A DNA stretch of 64,000 nucleotides. Origin: Streptomyces sp. TLI_235 (lineage in GTDB: Bacteria > Actinomycetota > Actinomycetes > Streptomycetales > Streptomycetaceae). Within the stretch, counting starts at the first letter, position 1. The number at the start of each line of letters is the position of its first letter. The stretch covers positions 2,294,001-2,358,000 of the forward strand of contig NSGV01000001.1 in NCBI GenBank assembly GCA_002300355.1, in the 5' to 3' direction. The notes beneath the pieces are model-generated. The model saw only the letters and a program-made list of their open reading frames with translations. It did not search any database and was not told the origin of the DNA. Positions 52,427 through 61,155 of this stretch are shown one piece after another. Both the position numbers and the translations under genes were made by a program.

Positions 52427-53776
52427 GTGCACACCCCGCGCAGAACCCGCCGCACGCTCGCCGCCGCCACCGGCGCCGCCGCCTGCCTCGCCCTGCTCTC
52501 CGCCTGCACCGGCACCCCCCAGGGCGGCGCGGACGACGGCTCCGCCGAGGGCAAGGACGTCACCATCACCTTCTGGCACGGCTGGAGCCAGGAGAACGAG
52601 ACCAAGGCGATCGGCGAGAACATCGCCGCCTTCGAGAAGCTCCACCCCAACATCCACGTCAAGGTGGTCGGCAACATCGCCGACGACAAGAGCGAGCAGG
52701 CACTGCGGGCCGGCGGCGCGGACGCCCCCGACGTGGTCTCCTCGTTCACCACCGACAACGTCGGCAAGTTCTGCTCCGCCAAGGTCTGGGCCGACCTCAC
52801 GCCCTACCTGAGGAAGGACGGTATCGACCCGGCGAAGACCTTCCCGGCCGCGATGCTCTCCTACAGCGGCCACCAGGGCAACCAGTGCTCGCTGCCGCTG
52901 CTCGGCGACGCCTACGGCCTCTACTACAACAAGACCGCCTTCGCCGCGGCCGGCATCACCGCCCCGCCGAAGACCTTCGGCGAGTTCGAGGCGGACGCCG
53001 TCAAGCTGACCGTCGCCAAGGGCGACGGGTACCAGCAGCTCGGCTTCATGCCGAACTACCACGGCTACGAGTCCACTCCCTCGCACTTCCTCGGCCAGTA
53101 CGGCGCCGGCTACTTCGGCAAGGACGGCCGGTCCGACATAGCCACCGACCCGAAGGTCGCCGCGATGCTCACCTGGCAGAAGGGCCTGGTCGACAAGCTC
53201 GGCGGCTTCGAGAAGCTGGAGAAGTACCGCACCGGCTTCGGCGACGAGTTCAGCGCCAAGAACCCCTTCACCACCGGCCAGGTCGCGATGGCCATCGACG
53301 GCGAGTGGCGCACCGCCTCGCTCGCCGAGGACAAGCCCGCCTTCGAGTGGGCCACCGCGCCCTTCCCCGTCCCGGACGACCAGGCCGCCACCTACGGCCG
53401 CGGCTACCAGACCGGCACGATCATCGGCATCGCCAACGGCAGCCGCAAGCAGGCCGCCGCCTGGCAGCTCGTCAAGTACCTGACCACCGACACCGACGCG
53501 GTCGTCGGTTTCGCCAACGCCATCCACAACGTGCCCAGCACCTTCGCCTCGCTCGACTCCCCCAAGCTCGACGCCGACGCGAACTTCCGCACCTTCCTGG
53601 CCATCGCGAAGAACCCGAACTCCTCCACCACGCCCGCCTCGGTCAACGGCGGCGCCTACCAGGTCTCGCTGCAGAACCTCGGCTACGAGTACGAGTCCGG
53701 CCGGCTGACCGACCTGAAGGCCGGGCTCGCCGCCACGGCCAAGGAGATCGACACCGCCATCGACCAGGCCAAGTGA
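52427..53776 (+). CDS. Sugar-binding lipoprotein of an ABC importer
   Basis: This is a 449-residue extracytoplasmic binding protein of the maltose-binding (family 1) type. Signal peptide with lipobox LLSAC (acylated Cys near 26). Domain features: VTITFWHGWSQENETKAIGENIAAFEKLHPNI (about 46-78), LPLLGDAYGLYYNKTAFAAAGI, VAMAIDGEWR, and the C-terminal NVPSTFASL. The GTG at 52427 has AGGAGGA 6 bases upstream. It is the first membrane-side gene after the ROK regulator. The presence of GH4 and a BadF kinase suggests a beta-linked disaccharide or amino sugar; the exact ligand is unknown. Confidence 0.93.
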   Translation: MHTPRRTRRTLAAATGAAACLALLSACTGTPQGGADDGSAEGKDVTITFWHGWSQENETKAIGENIAAFEKLHPNIHVKVVGNIADDKSEQALRAGGADAPDVVSSFTTDNVGKFCSAKVWADLTPYLRKDGIDPAKTFPAAMLSYSGHQGNQCSLPLLGDAYGLYYNKTAFAAAGITAPPKTFGEFEADAVKLTVAKGDGYQQLGFMPNYHGYESTPSHFLGQYGAGYFGKDGRSDIATDPKVAAMLTWQKGLVDKLGGFEKLEKYRTGFGDEFSAKNPFTTGQVAMAIDGEWRTASLAEDKPAFEWATAPFPVPDDQAATYGRGYQTGTIIGIANGSRKQAAAWQLVKYLTTDTDAVVGFANAIHNVPSTFASLDSPKLDADANFRTFLAIAKNPNSSTTPASVNGGAYQVSLQNLGYEYESGRLTDLKAGLAATAKEIDTAIDQAK

Positions 53777-53786
53777 CGGACCGGCC

Positions 53787-54740
53787 ATGGCACTTCTCGA
53801 CACATCCCGACCGGCGGCGCTGCGCCGCAAGCGCCGCCGGGAGACGGGCCGCACACTCGCCTTCCTCTCCCCCTGGCTGATCGGCTTCGGGCTGTTCTTC
53901 GCCTACCCGCTGATCTCCACCGTGTACTTCTCGTTCATGAAGTACGACGGCTTCACCGCCCCGACCTTCAACGGCCTGAAGAACTGGACCTACCTCTTCC
54001 AGCACTACCCGTTCTTCTGGCAGGGCCTGCGCAACACCCTGTGGCTGGTGGTCGTCATGGTCACCCTGCGGGTCGCCTTCGGGCTCGGCGTCGGCGTGCT
54101 CATCACCAAGGTGAAGACCGGCGCCGGCCTCTTCCGCACCGCCTTCTACCTGCCCTACCTGGCCCCGCCGGTGGCCGCCACGATGGCCTTCGCCTTCCTG
54201 CTCAACCCCGGCACCGGCCCGGTCAACCACCTGCTCGGGGAGCTCGGCCTGCCGCAGCCCGGCTGGTTCACCGACCCCGACTGGTCCAAGCCCGCGCTCA
54301 CCCTGCTGGCGATGTGGGGCGTCGGCGACCTGATGGTGATCTTCATGGCGGCCCTGCTCGACGTGCCGAAGGAGCAGTACGAGGCCGCCGAACTCGACGG
54401 CGCCGGCCCCTGGCAACGGTTCCGCTTCGTCACCCTGCCGAACATCACCCCGATCGTGCTGTTCGCCGTGGTCACCGGGGTGATCCAGACCATGCAGTAC
54501 TACACGCAGGCGATCGTCGCCGGGAAGGTCGCCAGCGGTGTCATCGGCGGCTCCGGCCAGCAGTTCGAGCCCGGCTACCCGCACGGCTCCACCTGGACCC
54601 TGCCGCAGATGGTCTACAACCTGGGCTTCCAGCGCTTCGACACCGGCACCGCCTGCGCCGCCGCCCTCGTCCTGTTCGCGATCTCGACGGCCTTCACCGC
54701 CCTGCTGCTGCGGCGCGGCGCCGGCCTGGTGGAGGACTGA
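53787..54740 (+). CDS. Sugar ABC transporter permease (MalF-type)
   Basis: This 317-residue permease has six hydrophobic segments. The EAA-type coupling loop is in QYEAAELDGAGPWQRFRFVTLPNITPI (about 195-220). The basic start (RRKRRRETGR) is cytoplasmic. It begins 10 bases after the binding-protein stop and ends 3 bases before the second permease. Confidence 0.94.
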   Translation: MALLDTSRPAALRRKRRRETGRTLAFLSPWLIGFGLFFAYPLISTVYFSFMKYDGFTAPTFNGLKNWTYLFQHYPFFWQGLRNTLWLVVVMVTLRVAFGLGVGVLITKVKTGAGLFRTAFYLPYLAPPVAATMAFAFLLNPGTGPVNHLLGELGLPQPGWFTDPDWSKPALTLLAMWGVGDLMVIFMAALLDVPKEQYEAAELDGAGPWQRFRFVTLPNITPIVLFAVVTGVIQTMQYYTQAIVAGKVASGVIGGSGQQFEPGYPHGSTWTLPQMVYNLGFQRFDTGTACAAALVLFAISTAFTALLLRRGAGLVED

Positions 54741-54743
54741 GCC

Positions 54744-55634
54744 ATGACGCTCAACCCCGCGCTCCCGCTGCCCGCCGCCGCCCGCACGGCCGCGGCCCGC
54801 ACCGCACGGCGCCGCGCGGCGCTCGAGTGGGTCGCCGTGCACTCGCTGGCGATCGCCGCCGCGCTGTTCTTCCTGCTGCCCTTCGTCTTCGTCCTGCTCA
54901 CCTCGGTGATGAGCGACCGCCAGGCGCTCACCTCCGAGCTGTGGCCGACGAGTTGGCACTGGGGGAACTACGCCCAGGTGTGGCGCACCCCCGGCTTCCT
55001 CACCTGGTGGCGCAACAGCCTGCTGTACGCGGGCCTCGGCACCCTGCTCACCGTCGTCTCCAGCCTGCCGGTGGCGTACGCGCTCGCCAAGTTCCGCTTC
55101 CGCGGCCGCCGGCTCGCCCTGATGGCGGTGGTCTCGATGATGATGCTGCCGCCGCAGGTCACGGTGATCCCGATGTACCTGTTCTGGGCCAAGCAGCTCC
55201 ACCTGACGGGCTCGCTCTGGCCGCTGGTGGTGCCGATGGCCTTCGGCGACGCCTTCTCGATCTTCCTGCTGCGGCAGTTCCTGCTCACCGTGCCGAACGA
55301 GTACCTGGAGGCCGCCCGGATCGACGGCTGCGGCGACGTCCGCACGCTGCTGCGGGTGGTGCTCCCGATGGCCCGGCCGGCCATCGCCGCGGTCGCGCTC
55401 TTCCAGTTCTTCTACTGCTGGAACGACTACTTCGGCCCGCAGATCTACGCCAGCGAGAACCCGGGCGCCTGGACGCTCAGTTACGGCCTGGAGTCCTTCA
55501 AGGGCGCCCACCACACCGACTGGAACCTCACCATGGCGGCCACCCTGCTGGTGATGGCGCCGGTGATCATCCTCTTCTTCTTCGCACAGAAGGCCTTCAT
55601 CGAAGGCGTGACACTGACAGGGGTCAAGGGCTGA
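54744..55634 (+). CDS. Sugar ABC transporter permease (MalG-type)
   Basis: This 296-residue permease has six helices and the coupling loop EYLEAARIDGCGDVRTLLRVVLPMARPAI (about 190-215, in pieces). It is the partner of the previous permease. Its TGA shares a base with the next ATG (TGATG), so translation passes directly to the GH4 gene. No ATPase gene is in the operon; Streptomyces sugar importers of this type usually share MsiK, encoded elsewhere. Confidence 0.94.
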   Translation: MTLNPALPLPAAARTAAARTARRRAALEWVAVHSLAIAAALFFLLPFVFVLLTSVMSDRQALTSELWPTSWHWGNYAQVWRTPGFLTWWRNSLLYAGLGTLLTVVSSLPVAYALAKFRFRGRRLALMAVVSMMMLPPQVTVIPMYLFWAKQLHLTGSLWPLVVPMAFGDAFSIFLLRQFLLTVPNEYLEAARIDGCGDVRTLLRVVLPMARPAIAAVALFQFFYCWNDYFGPQIYASENPGAWTLSYGLESFKGAHHTDWNLTMAATLLVMAPVIILFFFAQKAFIEGVTLTGVKG

Positions 55635-56923
55635 TGTCCGCACTGAAGTTGGCAATCGTCGGCGGCGGTTCCACCTACACGCCCGAGCTGATCGACGGCT
55701 TCGCCCGGCTGCGGGACACCCTGCCGATCGGCGAGCTCGTCCTGGTCGACCCCGCCGCCGACCGGCTGGAACTGATCGCCGGCCTCGCCCGGCGGATCTT
55801 CGCCAAGCGGGGCCACGACGCCGTCGTCACCACCGCGGCCGACGTCGCCACCGGGGTGCGGGACGCCGACGCCGTCCTGCTGCAGTTGCGGGTCGGCGGC
55901 CAGGCCGCCCGCAACGAGGACGAGACGTGGCCGCTGGAGTGCGGCTGCGTCGGCCAGGAGACCACCGGCGCGGGCGGGTTGGCGAAGGCGCTGCGCACCG
56001 TCCCGGTGGTGCTGGACATCGCCGAGACGGTCCGCCGGGCCAACCCGGACGCCTGGATCGTCGACTTCACCAACCCGGTCGGCATCGTCACCCGCGCCCT
56101 GCAGACCGCCGGCCACAAGGCCGTCGGTCTGTGCAACGTGGCGATCGGCTTCCAGCGGAAGTTCGCCGCGCACCTCGGCGTCGCCCCCGAGCGCGTCCGG
56201 CTGGACCACGTCGGCCTCAACCACCTCACCTGGGAGCGCGGCGTCACCCTGCTCGACGCCCCCGGCGCCGACACCGGCCGCGAGGTGCTGCCCGAACTGC
56301 TCGCCGGCCACGGCGAGGCGATCGCCGCCGACCTGCACCTGCCGCTCGACGTGATCCGCCGGCTCGGCGTCGTGCCCTCCTACTACCTGCGCTACTTCTA
56401 CCAGCACGACCTGGTGGTCGAGGAGTTGAAGGAGAAGGGCTCGCGGGCCGCCGAGGTCGCCGCGATCGAGCGGCAGCTGCTGGAGATGTACGCCGACCCG
56501 GCGCTCGACAGCAAGCCCGAACTGCTCGGCAGTCGCGGCGGCGCCTTCTACTCGGAGGCCGCCGTCCAGCTGATCGCCGCCCTGCTCGGCACGGACGGCA
56601 CCACCGGGGTGCAAGTGGTCAACACCCGCAACGACGGCATCCTGCCGTTCCTGCCCGACGACGCGGTGATCGAGGTGCCCGCCGAGGTCGACCCGCGGGG
56701 CGTGCGGCCGCTGCCGCAGCGCCCGGTCGAGCCGCTGTACGCGGGCCTGATCGCCGCCGTCACCGCCTACGAGCACCTGGCGCTGGAGGCGGCCCTCAAG
56801 GGCGGCCGGGACCGGGTCTTCGACGCCCTGCTCGCCCACCCGCTGGTCGGCCAGCTCGACCTCGCCGACCGCCTCACCGACCGGCTGATCGCCCACAACC
56901 GTGCCCACCTCGGCTGGGCGTGA
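55634..56923 (+). CDS. GH4-family 6-phospho-beta-glucosidase-like hydrolase
   Basis: This 429-residue glycosidase uses NAD+ and a divalent metal for redox-assisted cleavage. It starts with the NAD-binding LAIVGGGSTYTPELI. Other landmarks: QLRVGGQAARNEDE, CVGQETTGAGGLAKALRTVP, VDFTNPVGIVTRAL, the metal-cysteine in GLCNVAIGFQRK, and the His in HVGLNHLTWERG. Members act on 6-phospho-beta-glucosides; here a phospho-sugar would need the BadF kinase or another kinase since uptake is by ABC transporter. Some members accept unphosphorylated sugar, so the substrate is open. Confidence 0.9.
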   Translation: MSALKLAIVGGGSTYTPELIDGFARLRDTLPIGELVLVDPAADRLELIAGLARRIFAKRGHDAVVTTAADVATGVRDADAVLLQLRVGGQAARNEDETWPLECGCVGQETTGAGGLAKALRTVPVVLDIAETVRRANPDAWIVDFTNPVGIVTRALQTAGHKAVGLCNVAIGFQRKFAAHLGVAPERVRLDHVGLNHLTWERGVTLLDAPGADTGREVLPELLAGHGEAIAADLHLPLDVIRRLGVVPSYYLRYFYQHDLVVEELKEKGSRAAEVAAIERQLLEMYADPALDSKPELLGSRGGAFYSEAAVQLIAALLGTDGTTGVQVVNTRNDGILPFLPDDAVIEVPAEVDPRGVRPLPQRPVEPLYAGLIAAVTAYEHLALEAALKGGRDRVFDALLAHPLVGQLDLADRLTDRLIAHNRAHLGWA

Positions 56924-56962
56924 CGCGACGATGACCGCCTCGCACCGCCCCGGGGGAAACCG

Positions 56963-57979
56963 ATGAACCGTCAGCCCGACGGGCAGCTCCCCGGCGTCCT
57001 CGCCGTCGACGCCGGGAACAGCAAGACCGACGTGGCGCTGGTCGCCGCCGACGGCACGGTGCTCGGCACCGCCCGCGGCGGCGGCTTCCAGCCGCAGCTC
57101 GACGGCGCCGACGAGGCCATCGGCGGCCTCGCCCCGCTGGTCGAGCAGGCCGCCGCGCAGGCCGGGCTGAGACCGGGCAGCCCGGTGGCCGCCCATGTCT
57201 CGGCCTGCCTCGCCAACGCCGACCTGCCGGTGGAGGAGGAGCGGCTGCTGGCCGCCCTGGAGGCCCGCGGCTGGGGCACCACCAGCGCCGTCGCCAACGA
57301 CACCTTCGGCCTGCTGCGGGCCGGCACCGACGGCCCGCGCGGGGTCGCCGTGGTCTGCGGCGCCGGCATCAACTGCGTGGGCCTGCTGCCGGACGGGCGC
57401 ACCGCGCGCTTCCCCGCCCTCGGCCGACTCACCGGCGACTGGGGCGGCGGCGGGGGGCTGGCCGCCGAGGCGATGTGGCACGCCACCCGGTCCGAGGACG
57501 GCCGCGGCACGCCGACCGCGCTCGCCGCGGCGATCGGAGCGCACTTCGGGCTGGCCTCCGCGGCCGCGGTCGCCGAGGGGATGCACCTCGGCGAGATCGC
57601 GCCGGAGCGGCTGCACGAGATCGTGCGGGTGCTGTTCGCCGCCGCCGAGGCCGGCGACCAGGTCGCGCTCGGCCTGGTGGACCGGCAGGCCGACGAGATC
57701 GTCCGCTTCGCCAGCGTCGCGCTGCGGCGGCTCGACCTGCTGGACGAGCCCGTCCCGGTGGTGCTCGGCGGCGGTGTGCTCGCGGCCCGGCTGCCGCTGC
57801 TGGTCGACAACGTGACGGCCCGGCTGGCCGCCGCCGCGCCGCTCGCCGAACCGCGGATCGTGGTCGCGCCGCCCGTCCTCGGCGCGGCCCTGCTCGGCCT
57901 CGACCGGATCGGCGCCGGCGAGCGGGCGCAGCAGCGGCTCCGGGCCGCGTACGAGCCGGTGCACTCGGCGGCCGCCTGA
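56963..57979 (+). CDS. BadF/BadG-family sugar kinase (N-acetylglucosamine kinase-like)
   Basis: This 338-residue ASKHA-fold protein has the phosphate-1 motif LAVDAGNSKTDVALV (about 11-25), AHVSACLANADLPVEEERL, the second phosphate motif AVVCGAGINCVGL (about 132-144), GRLTGDWGGGGGLAAEAMW, and the adenosine motif PVVLGGGVLAAR (about 262-273). The family includes GlcNAc kinases. GGGGGAAA precedes the ATG. It is the last gene of the ROK-ABC-GH4 operon and is proposed to phosphorylate the imported sugar or the released monosaccharide. Confidence 0.88.
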   Translation: MNRQPDGQLPGVLAVDAGNSKTDVALVAADGTVLGTARGGGFQPQLDGADEAIGGLAPLVEQAAAQAGLRPGSPVAAHVSACLANADLPVEEERLLAALEARGWGTTSAVANDTFGLLRAGTDGPRGVAVVCGAGINCVGLLPDGRTARFPALGRLTGDWGGGGGLAAEAMWHATRSEDGRGTPTALAAAIGAHFGLASAAAVAEGMHLGEIAPERLHEIVRVLFAAAEAGDQVALGLVDRQADEIVRFASVALRRLDLLDEPVPVVLGGGVLAARLPLLVDNVTARLAAAAPLAEPRIVVAPPVLGAALLGLDRIGAGERAQQRLRAAYEPVHSAAA

Positions 57980-58088
57980 CTGTCAATCGCCCGCTCGCCT
58001 CCGGGCCCTCCTGACCCGGCGCCGACACTCTCCCCCATCTGGCGGCCGGGAGGTGCCCCCATGCTCCGTCGCTCCGCTCCCGCGCTCG

Positions 58089-58117
58089 CCCTCCTTGCCC
58101 GGCGCCGGGCAGGAGGG
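58089..58117 (+). terminator. Hairpin downstream of the kinase gene
   Basis: CCCTCC-T-TGCCCGGC pairs with GCCGGGCA-GGAGGG with one bulged T and practically no loop. It is about 110 bases after the operon's last stop and may be a terminator. Confidence 0.4.
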
Positions 58118-58311
58118 GCCCACCCTTTCGTCACCGGCGGGCCCTTCGGCTCGGGCGGGTGTCGCCCGCTCACGGCTGCCGCCTTCCGAACTCCCGCCGC
58201 CGTCCCCGTGGTCCGCACACCGCGGGGGCGGCGGCGGGCCCGTTCCCCGGGCCGGAGAGGTGGCCGTCCGGTTAAGAGCCGGTCAAGAATTCCCGTCCGG
58301 GGGTTTGAACG

Positions 58312-58341
58312 TTGATCGGACGGTCCGACGAACGCTACGCT
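58312..58341 (+). promoter_or_regulatory. Promoter with internal dyad for the 58404 gene
   Basis: TTGATC (58312-58317), 18-base spacer, TACGCT (58336-58341). TCGGAC-G-GTCCGA (58316-58328), a perfect 6-1-6 dyad, overlaps the end of the -35 and the first half of the spacer. A repressor bound there would block RNA polymerase. Confidence 0.6.
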
Positions 58342-58403
58342 CCCGGCTTCGTACCGGCGCCCGTCCACGGGGCGCCCACCCGATCCCCAGGGGGAAACGC
58401 CAG

Positions 58404-58826
58404 ATGGCGATCCGTAAGTCCACCATGCAGGAGCAGGTCGCCGAGGCGATCGCCGCGATCGAGCCGAACGACCGGCCCGTCGTGACCTTCCACACCGTCA
58501 CCGGCCCGAGCCCGTGGCTGATGAGCCAGCTCGGCCTGATCGGCCAGCTCTTCGTGAAGTACTACTTCGTCACCCTCACCGAGCGCGTGGTCGTCGTCCA
58601 CCGCGCCTCGCGGATGAGCAACCGCCCGCAGGAGCTGGTGCACGTGGTGCCGCTGGAGCAGGCGCGCACCCTGATCACCGAGGTCAAGCGGGCCACCATG
58701 TGGAGCTCGATGCAGTTCCACTTCCCCGGCGAGGAGAAGCCGACCCGCCTGAACGTCGCCCGCTACTGGCGCACCGAGCTCGACCAGTTCGTGCCCGCGC
58801 TGACCGGCGTGCAGATCGCCGGCTGA
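58404..58826 (+). CDS. Small conserved protein, PH-like, unknown function
   Basis: This 140-residue protein has no signal peptide. The segment GPSPWLMSQLGLIGQLFVKYYFVTLTERVVVVHRASRMSNRPQELVHVVPL (in pieces about 36-85) has the strand pattern of a bacterial PH-like domain: a beta barrel reading an input through a hydrophobic edge, followed by an amphipathic helix (ELDQFVPAL). The ATG at 58404 has AGGGGGA about 9 bases upstream. It has its own promoter and a terminator after it, so it forms a single-gene unit. Function unknown. Confidence 0.8.
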   Translation: MAIRKSTMQEQVAEAIAAIEPNDRPVVTFHTVTGPSPWLMSQLGLIGQLFVKYYFVTLTERVVVVHRASRMSNRPQELVHVVPLEQARTLITEVKRATMWSSMQFHFPGEEKPTRLNVARYWRTELDQFVPALTGVQIAG

Positions 58827-58840
58827 CGCCGCCCGCCGAC

Positions 58841-58881
58841 GCGCCGGAGGCCGGGACCGCGGTGGTCCCGGCCTCCGGCGC
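58841..58881. terminator. Strong hairpin between convergent genes
   Basis: A perfect 18-bp stem (58841-58858 with 58864-58881) with a GCGGT loop lies between the 58826 stop and the nucleosidase stop at 58898. Confidence 0.85.
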
Positions 58882-58897
58882 GTGTCCGGCGCCCGGC

Positions 58898-59473
58898 TCA
58901 GAGGTGCTCGTCCGCCCAGACGGCGAGGATCTTCGCGCAGGCGTCCACCGACTCGCGCCAGGTGCGGGCGGCGCCGTCGCCGGCCTCGTCGCTGACGTAC
59001 TTGACCAGCCGCACCGGCACCCCGGCCCGGCGGGCGACGGTGGCGAGCGCGTAGCCCTCCATGTCGACCAGGTCGGCCTGCGCGGCGAGCCGCTCGCGGG
59101 CCGCCGGGTCCGAGACGAACAGGTCGCCGGTGGCCAGGGTCGGGCCGACGCCGTCGGTGAGGTCGATCGGGGCGCCGTAGCTGCGGCCGGTCAGCTCGCG
59201 CAGCACCGGGGTGTCGATGTCGTGCTGCAGCACCCGGGCGATCTCGTGGGTGGTGCCGGCCAGCCCGGGACGGAGCGCGCCCGCGGTGCCGAGGTTGACC
59301 ACCTCCGCCGGCCGGGCGCCCTGGGCCAGCACGGTGGCCAGCGCGGCCGTGGAGTTGATCTTGCCGATGCCGGTCAGCAGCACCGGCAGGCGGTCACCGA
59401 GGTGGGCCGCCTCCTCCCGGACGGCGACGACGAGCAGCGGGCGGTCCGGGAGGATGGTTCCGATCAGACGCAT
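58898..59473 (-). CDS. Nucleosidase/phosphorylase (MTA/SAH nucleosidase-like)
   Basis: This 191-residue protein belongs to the PNP/UDP fold of nucleoside phosphorylases. Visible are VVAVREEAAHL, LLTGIGKINSTAAL, VVNLGTAGALRPGL, and VDMEGYALATVARRAGVPVRLVKYVSDEAG, the last containing the catalytic Glu and the nucleobase Asp (SDEAG). It is shorter than E. coli Pfs (about 232) but matches the compact actinobacterial form. Start ATG 59473 (alternative 59482). Probably cleaves a purine thio- or nucleoside; the substrate is not determined. Confidence 0.82.
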   Translation of the reverse strand: MRLIGTILPDRPLLVVAVREEAAHLGDRLPVLLTGIGKINSTAALATVLAQGARPAEVVNLGTAGALRPGLAGTTHEIARVLQHDIDTPVLRELTGRSYGAPIDLTDGVGPTLATGDLFVSDPAARERLAAQADLVDMEGYALATVARRAGVPVRLVKYVSDEAGDGAARTWRESVDACAKILAVWADEHL

Positions 59474-59737
59474 GGCCCCCATGCTAAAGGCCGGTCCGCC
59501 GGGACCCGACCGGGCACGGCAACCGGTTCCCGTCACGGCCGGAGCGTGCGGCGGCGCCGGGCGAAGCACGCACGGGCAGGGCGAAGCGCGCACAGAACGT
59601 CCGCGTTCGGGTGGATCGGCCCATTGGCGCAAGCTCAAGATCGGCACAACTCACGTGTGACCGTCACATTCGGCGGCCATACTGCTGGCATCGGGGGCCC
59701 CGGCATCGGGCGGGGCACAGGGGGAGGGGTGGGGCGG

Positions 59738-61144
59738 GTGACGAGACCGGCGGTCATCGAGGGGACGGCGCCGCTGTTGTCGCCGGGCGGACGCGGCGCC
59801 GCGGCACGACTGCCCGGGCTGCAGGACGCCGGCGAGCGGCTGGCCGAGCTGAGACGGGCGGCCGGCACACCGCCGGGCCGGCTGCGGCTGGCCGGCGCCG
59901 CCCTGGTCGCACTGCTGCTGCTGTTCGGGGGGACGGCGGTCTGGCAGGCCGACCAGCGGGCCTCGGCCACCGACCGGGTGGTCGAGCACAGCCAGCCGCT
60001 CAGCCGGGACGCGGCGGAGGTCTACCGGTCACTGGCCGACGCCGACACCACCGCGGCGAGCGGCTTCCTGCTCGCCGGCGACGAGCCGGCCGAGCTGCGC
60101 AAGCGGTACGAGGACGACCTAGCGACGGCCGCCGAGCTGCTCACCCGGGCGGCCGCCCGGACGGAGGCCAACTCCGAGGCACAGCGCCGGATCGACGAGC
60201 TGAACCGGCAACTCCCTCAGTACGCCGGCCTGGTGGAGACCGCTCGGGCGGACAACCGGCTGGGCCTGCCGCTCGGCGGCGCCTATCTGCGGTACGCCTC
60301 CGGGCTGATGCAGAACACCATGCTCCCGGCCGCCCAGCAGCTGGTCGCGGCGGAGTCCGGGCGGCTGGACGAGGACTTCGACGCCGCCGGGGCCCTGCCC
60401 GCGGCGGCCGTGCTGCTGGGGATCGCGGCGCTGGCCGCACTCGGCGGCTACCAGGTGCTGCTGTTCCGCCGCACCAACCGGGTGTTCAATCCGGGGCTGG
60501 TCGCGGCCTCGGCGGCCGTGCTGGCGGCGCTGGGGTGGCTGGTGGTCGGCTCGCTGGTCGCCTCCGGCTCGCTGGCGGCCGGCCGCAGCGGGGGCGCGGA
60601 GCCGCTGCGGGTGCTGGGCCAGGCCCGGACGGAGTCGCTGCAGGCGCGGGCCGCGGAGAACCTGAACCTGGTCGCCCGCGGCGCGAGCGACAGCTACGGC
60701 AAGCGCTGGCAGACCGTCACCGTGGCGCTCGGCGGGGCGCCCGCCCCGGGCGGCGGCAGGGCCGGCGGCGGCACCCTTGAGCGGGCGGCCGCCCTCGCAC
60801 CCGCGGGCGAGGCCGGGCACCGGCTGGACGCGGCCCGCAAGCAGTTCGCGCAGTGGGACGCACGGCACGACGCGGCCGCCGCGAGCGACCGGGCAGGCGA
60901 CTACGAGGCGGCGCTCCGCGCCACCGTGGCGGTGGGCTCGGACGCCACCACGGAGGCGGCCTGGGCCGCGATGGACCGGGAGTTGGCCGCGGCCGGCGCG
61001 GCCGAGCAGGCCCGCTTCGGGGCGGAGACCTCCGGGGTGGCCGGCGGGTACGAGGCACTCGCCGCGGGGGCGGTGGTGCTGGCCGTCCTGGCGGCGGTGG
61101 GCGTGGTCAGGGGCATCGGCCGCCGACTGGCCGAGTACCGGTGA
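59738..61144 (+). CDS. glnX: GlnX-like four-helix membrane sensor protein
   Basis: This 468-residue protein has four hydrophobic helices at about 45-66, 222-245, 252-285 and 442-462. Two large extracytoplasmic domains, one before helix two and one before helix four, are helical and Ala/Glu/Arg-rich (about 70-220 and 290-440). The topology, the adjacent glutamate-binding protein and the pknG gene match mycobacterial GlnX, which signals amino-acid levels to PknG with GlnH. GTG at 59738 is chosen with GGAGG about 10 bases upstream. It ends 11 bases before glnH. Confidence 0.82.
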   Translation: MTRPAVIEGTAPLLSPGGRGAAARLPGLQDAGERLAELRRAAGTPPGRLRLAGAALVALLLLFGGTAVWQADQRASATDRVVEHSQPLSRDAAEVYRSLADADTTAASGFLLAGDEPAELRKRYEDDLATAAELLTRAAARTEANSEAQRRIDELNRQLPQYAGLVETARADNRLGLPLGGAYLRYASGLMQNTMLPAAQQLVAAESGRLDEDFDAAGALPAAAVLLGIAALAALGGYQVLLFRRTNRVFNPGLVAASAAVLAALGWLVVGSLVASGSLAAGRSGGAEPLRVLGQARTESLQARAAENLNLVARGASDSYGKRWQTVTVALGGAPAPGGGRAGGGTLERAAALAPAGEAGHRLDAARKQFAQWDARHDAAAASDRAGDYEAALRATVAVGSDATTEAAWAAMDRELAAAGAAEQARFGAETSGVAGGYEALAAGAVVLAVLAAVGVVRGIGRRLAEYR

Positions 61145-61155
61145 GGGGGCGGGGG

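Larger units (their letters stand above)
57980..58403. other. 424-bp intergenic region after the sugar operon
   Basis: It contains the 18-base element shared with 21188-21205 (58044-58061), a hairpin at 58089-58117, and the promoter of the following gene at 58312-58341. A short open reading at 58061-58315 is Arg/Pro-rich, has no ribosome site and is judged non-coding. Confidence 0.6.

Noticed and set aside
58061..58315. Open reading of 84 codons between the kinase gene and the 58404 gene
   Set aside because: Arg/Pro/Ala-rich shadow-like composition, no ribosome site, overlaps the hairpin and the shared repeat; most probably non-coding.
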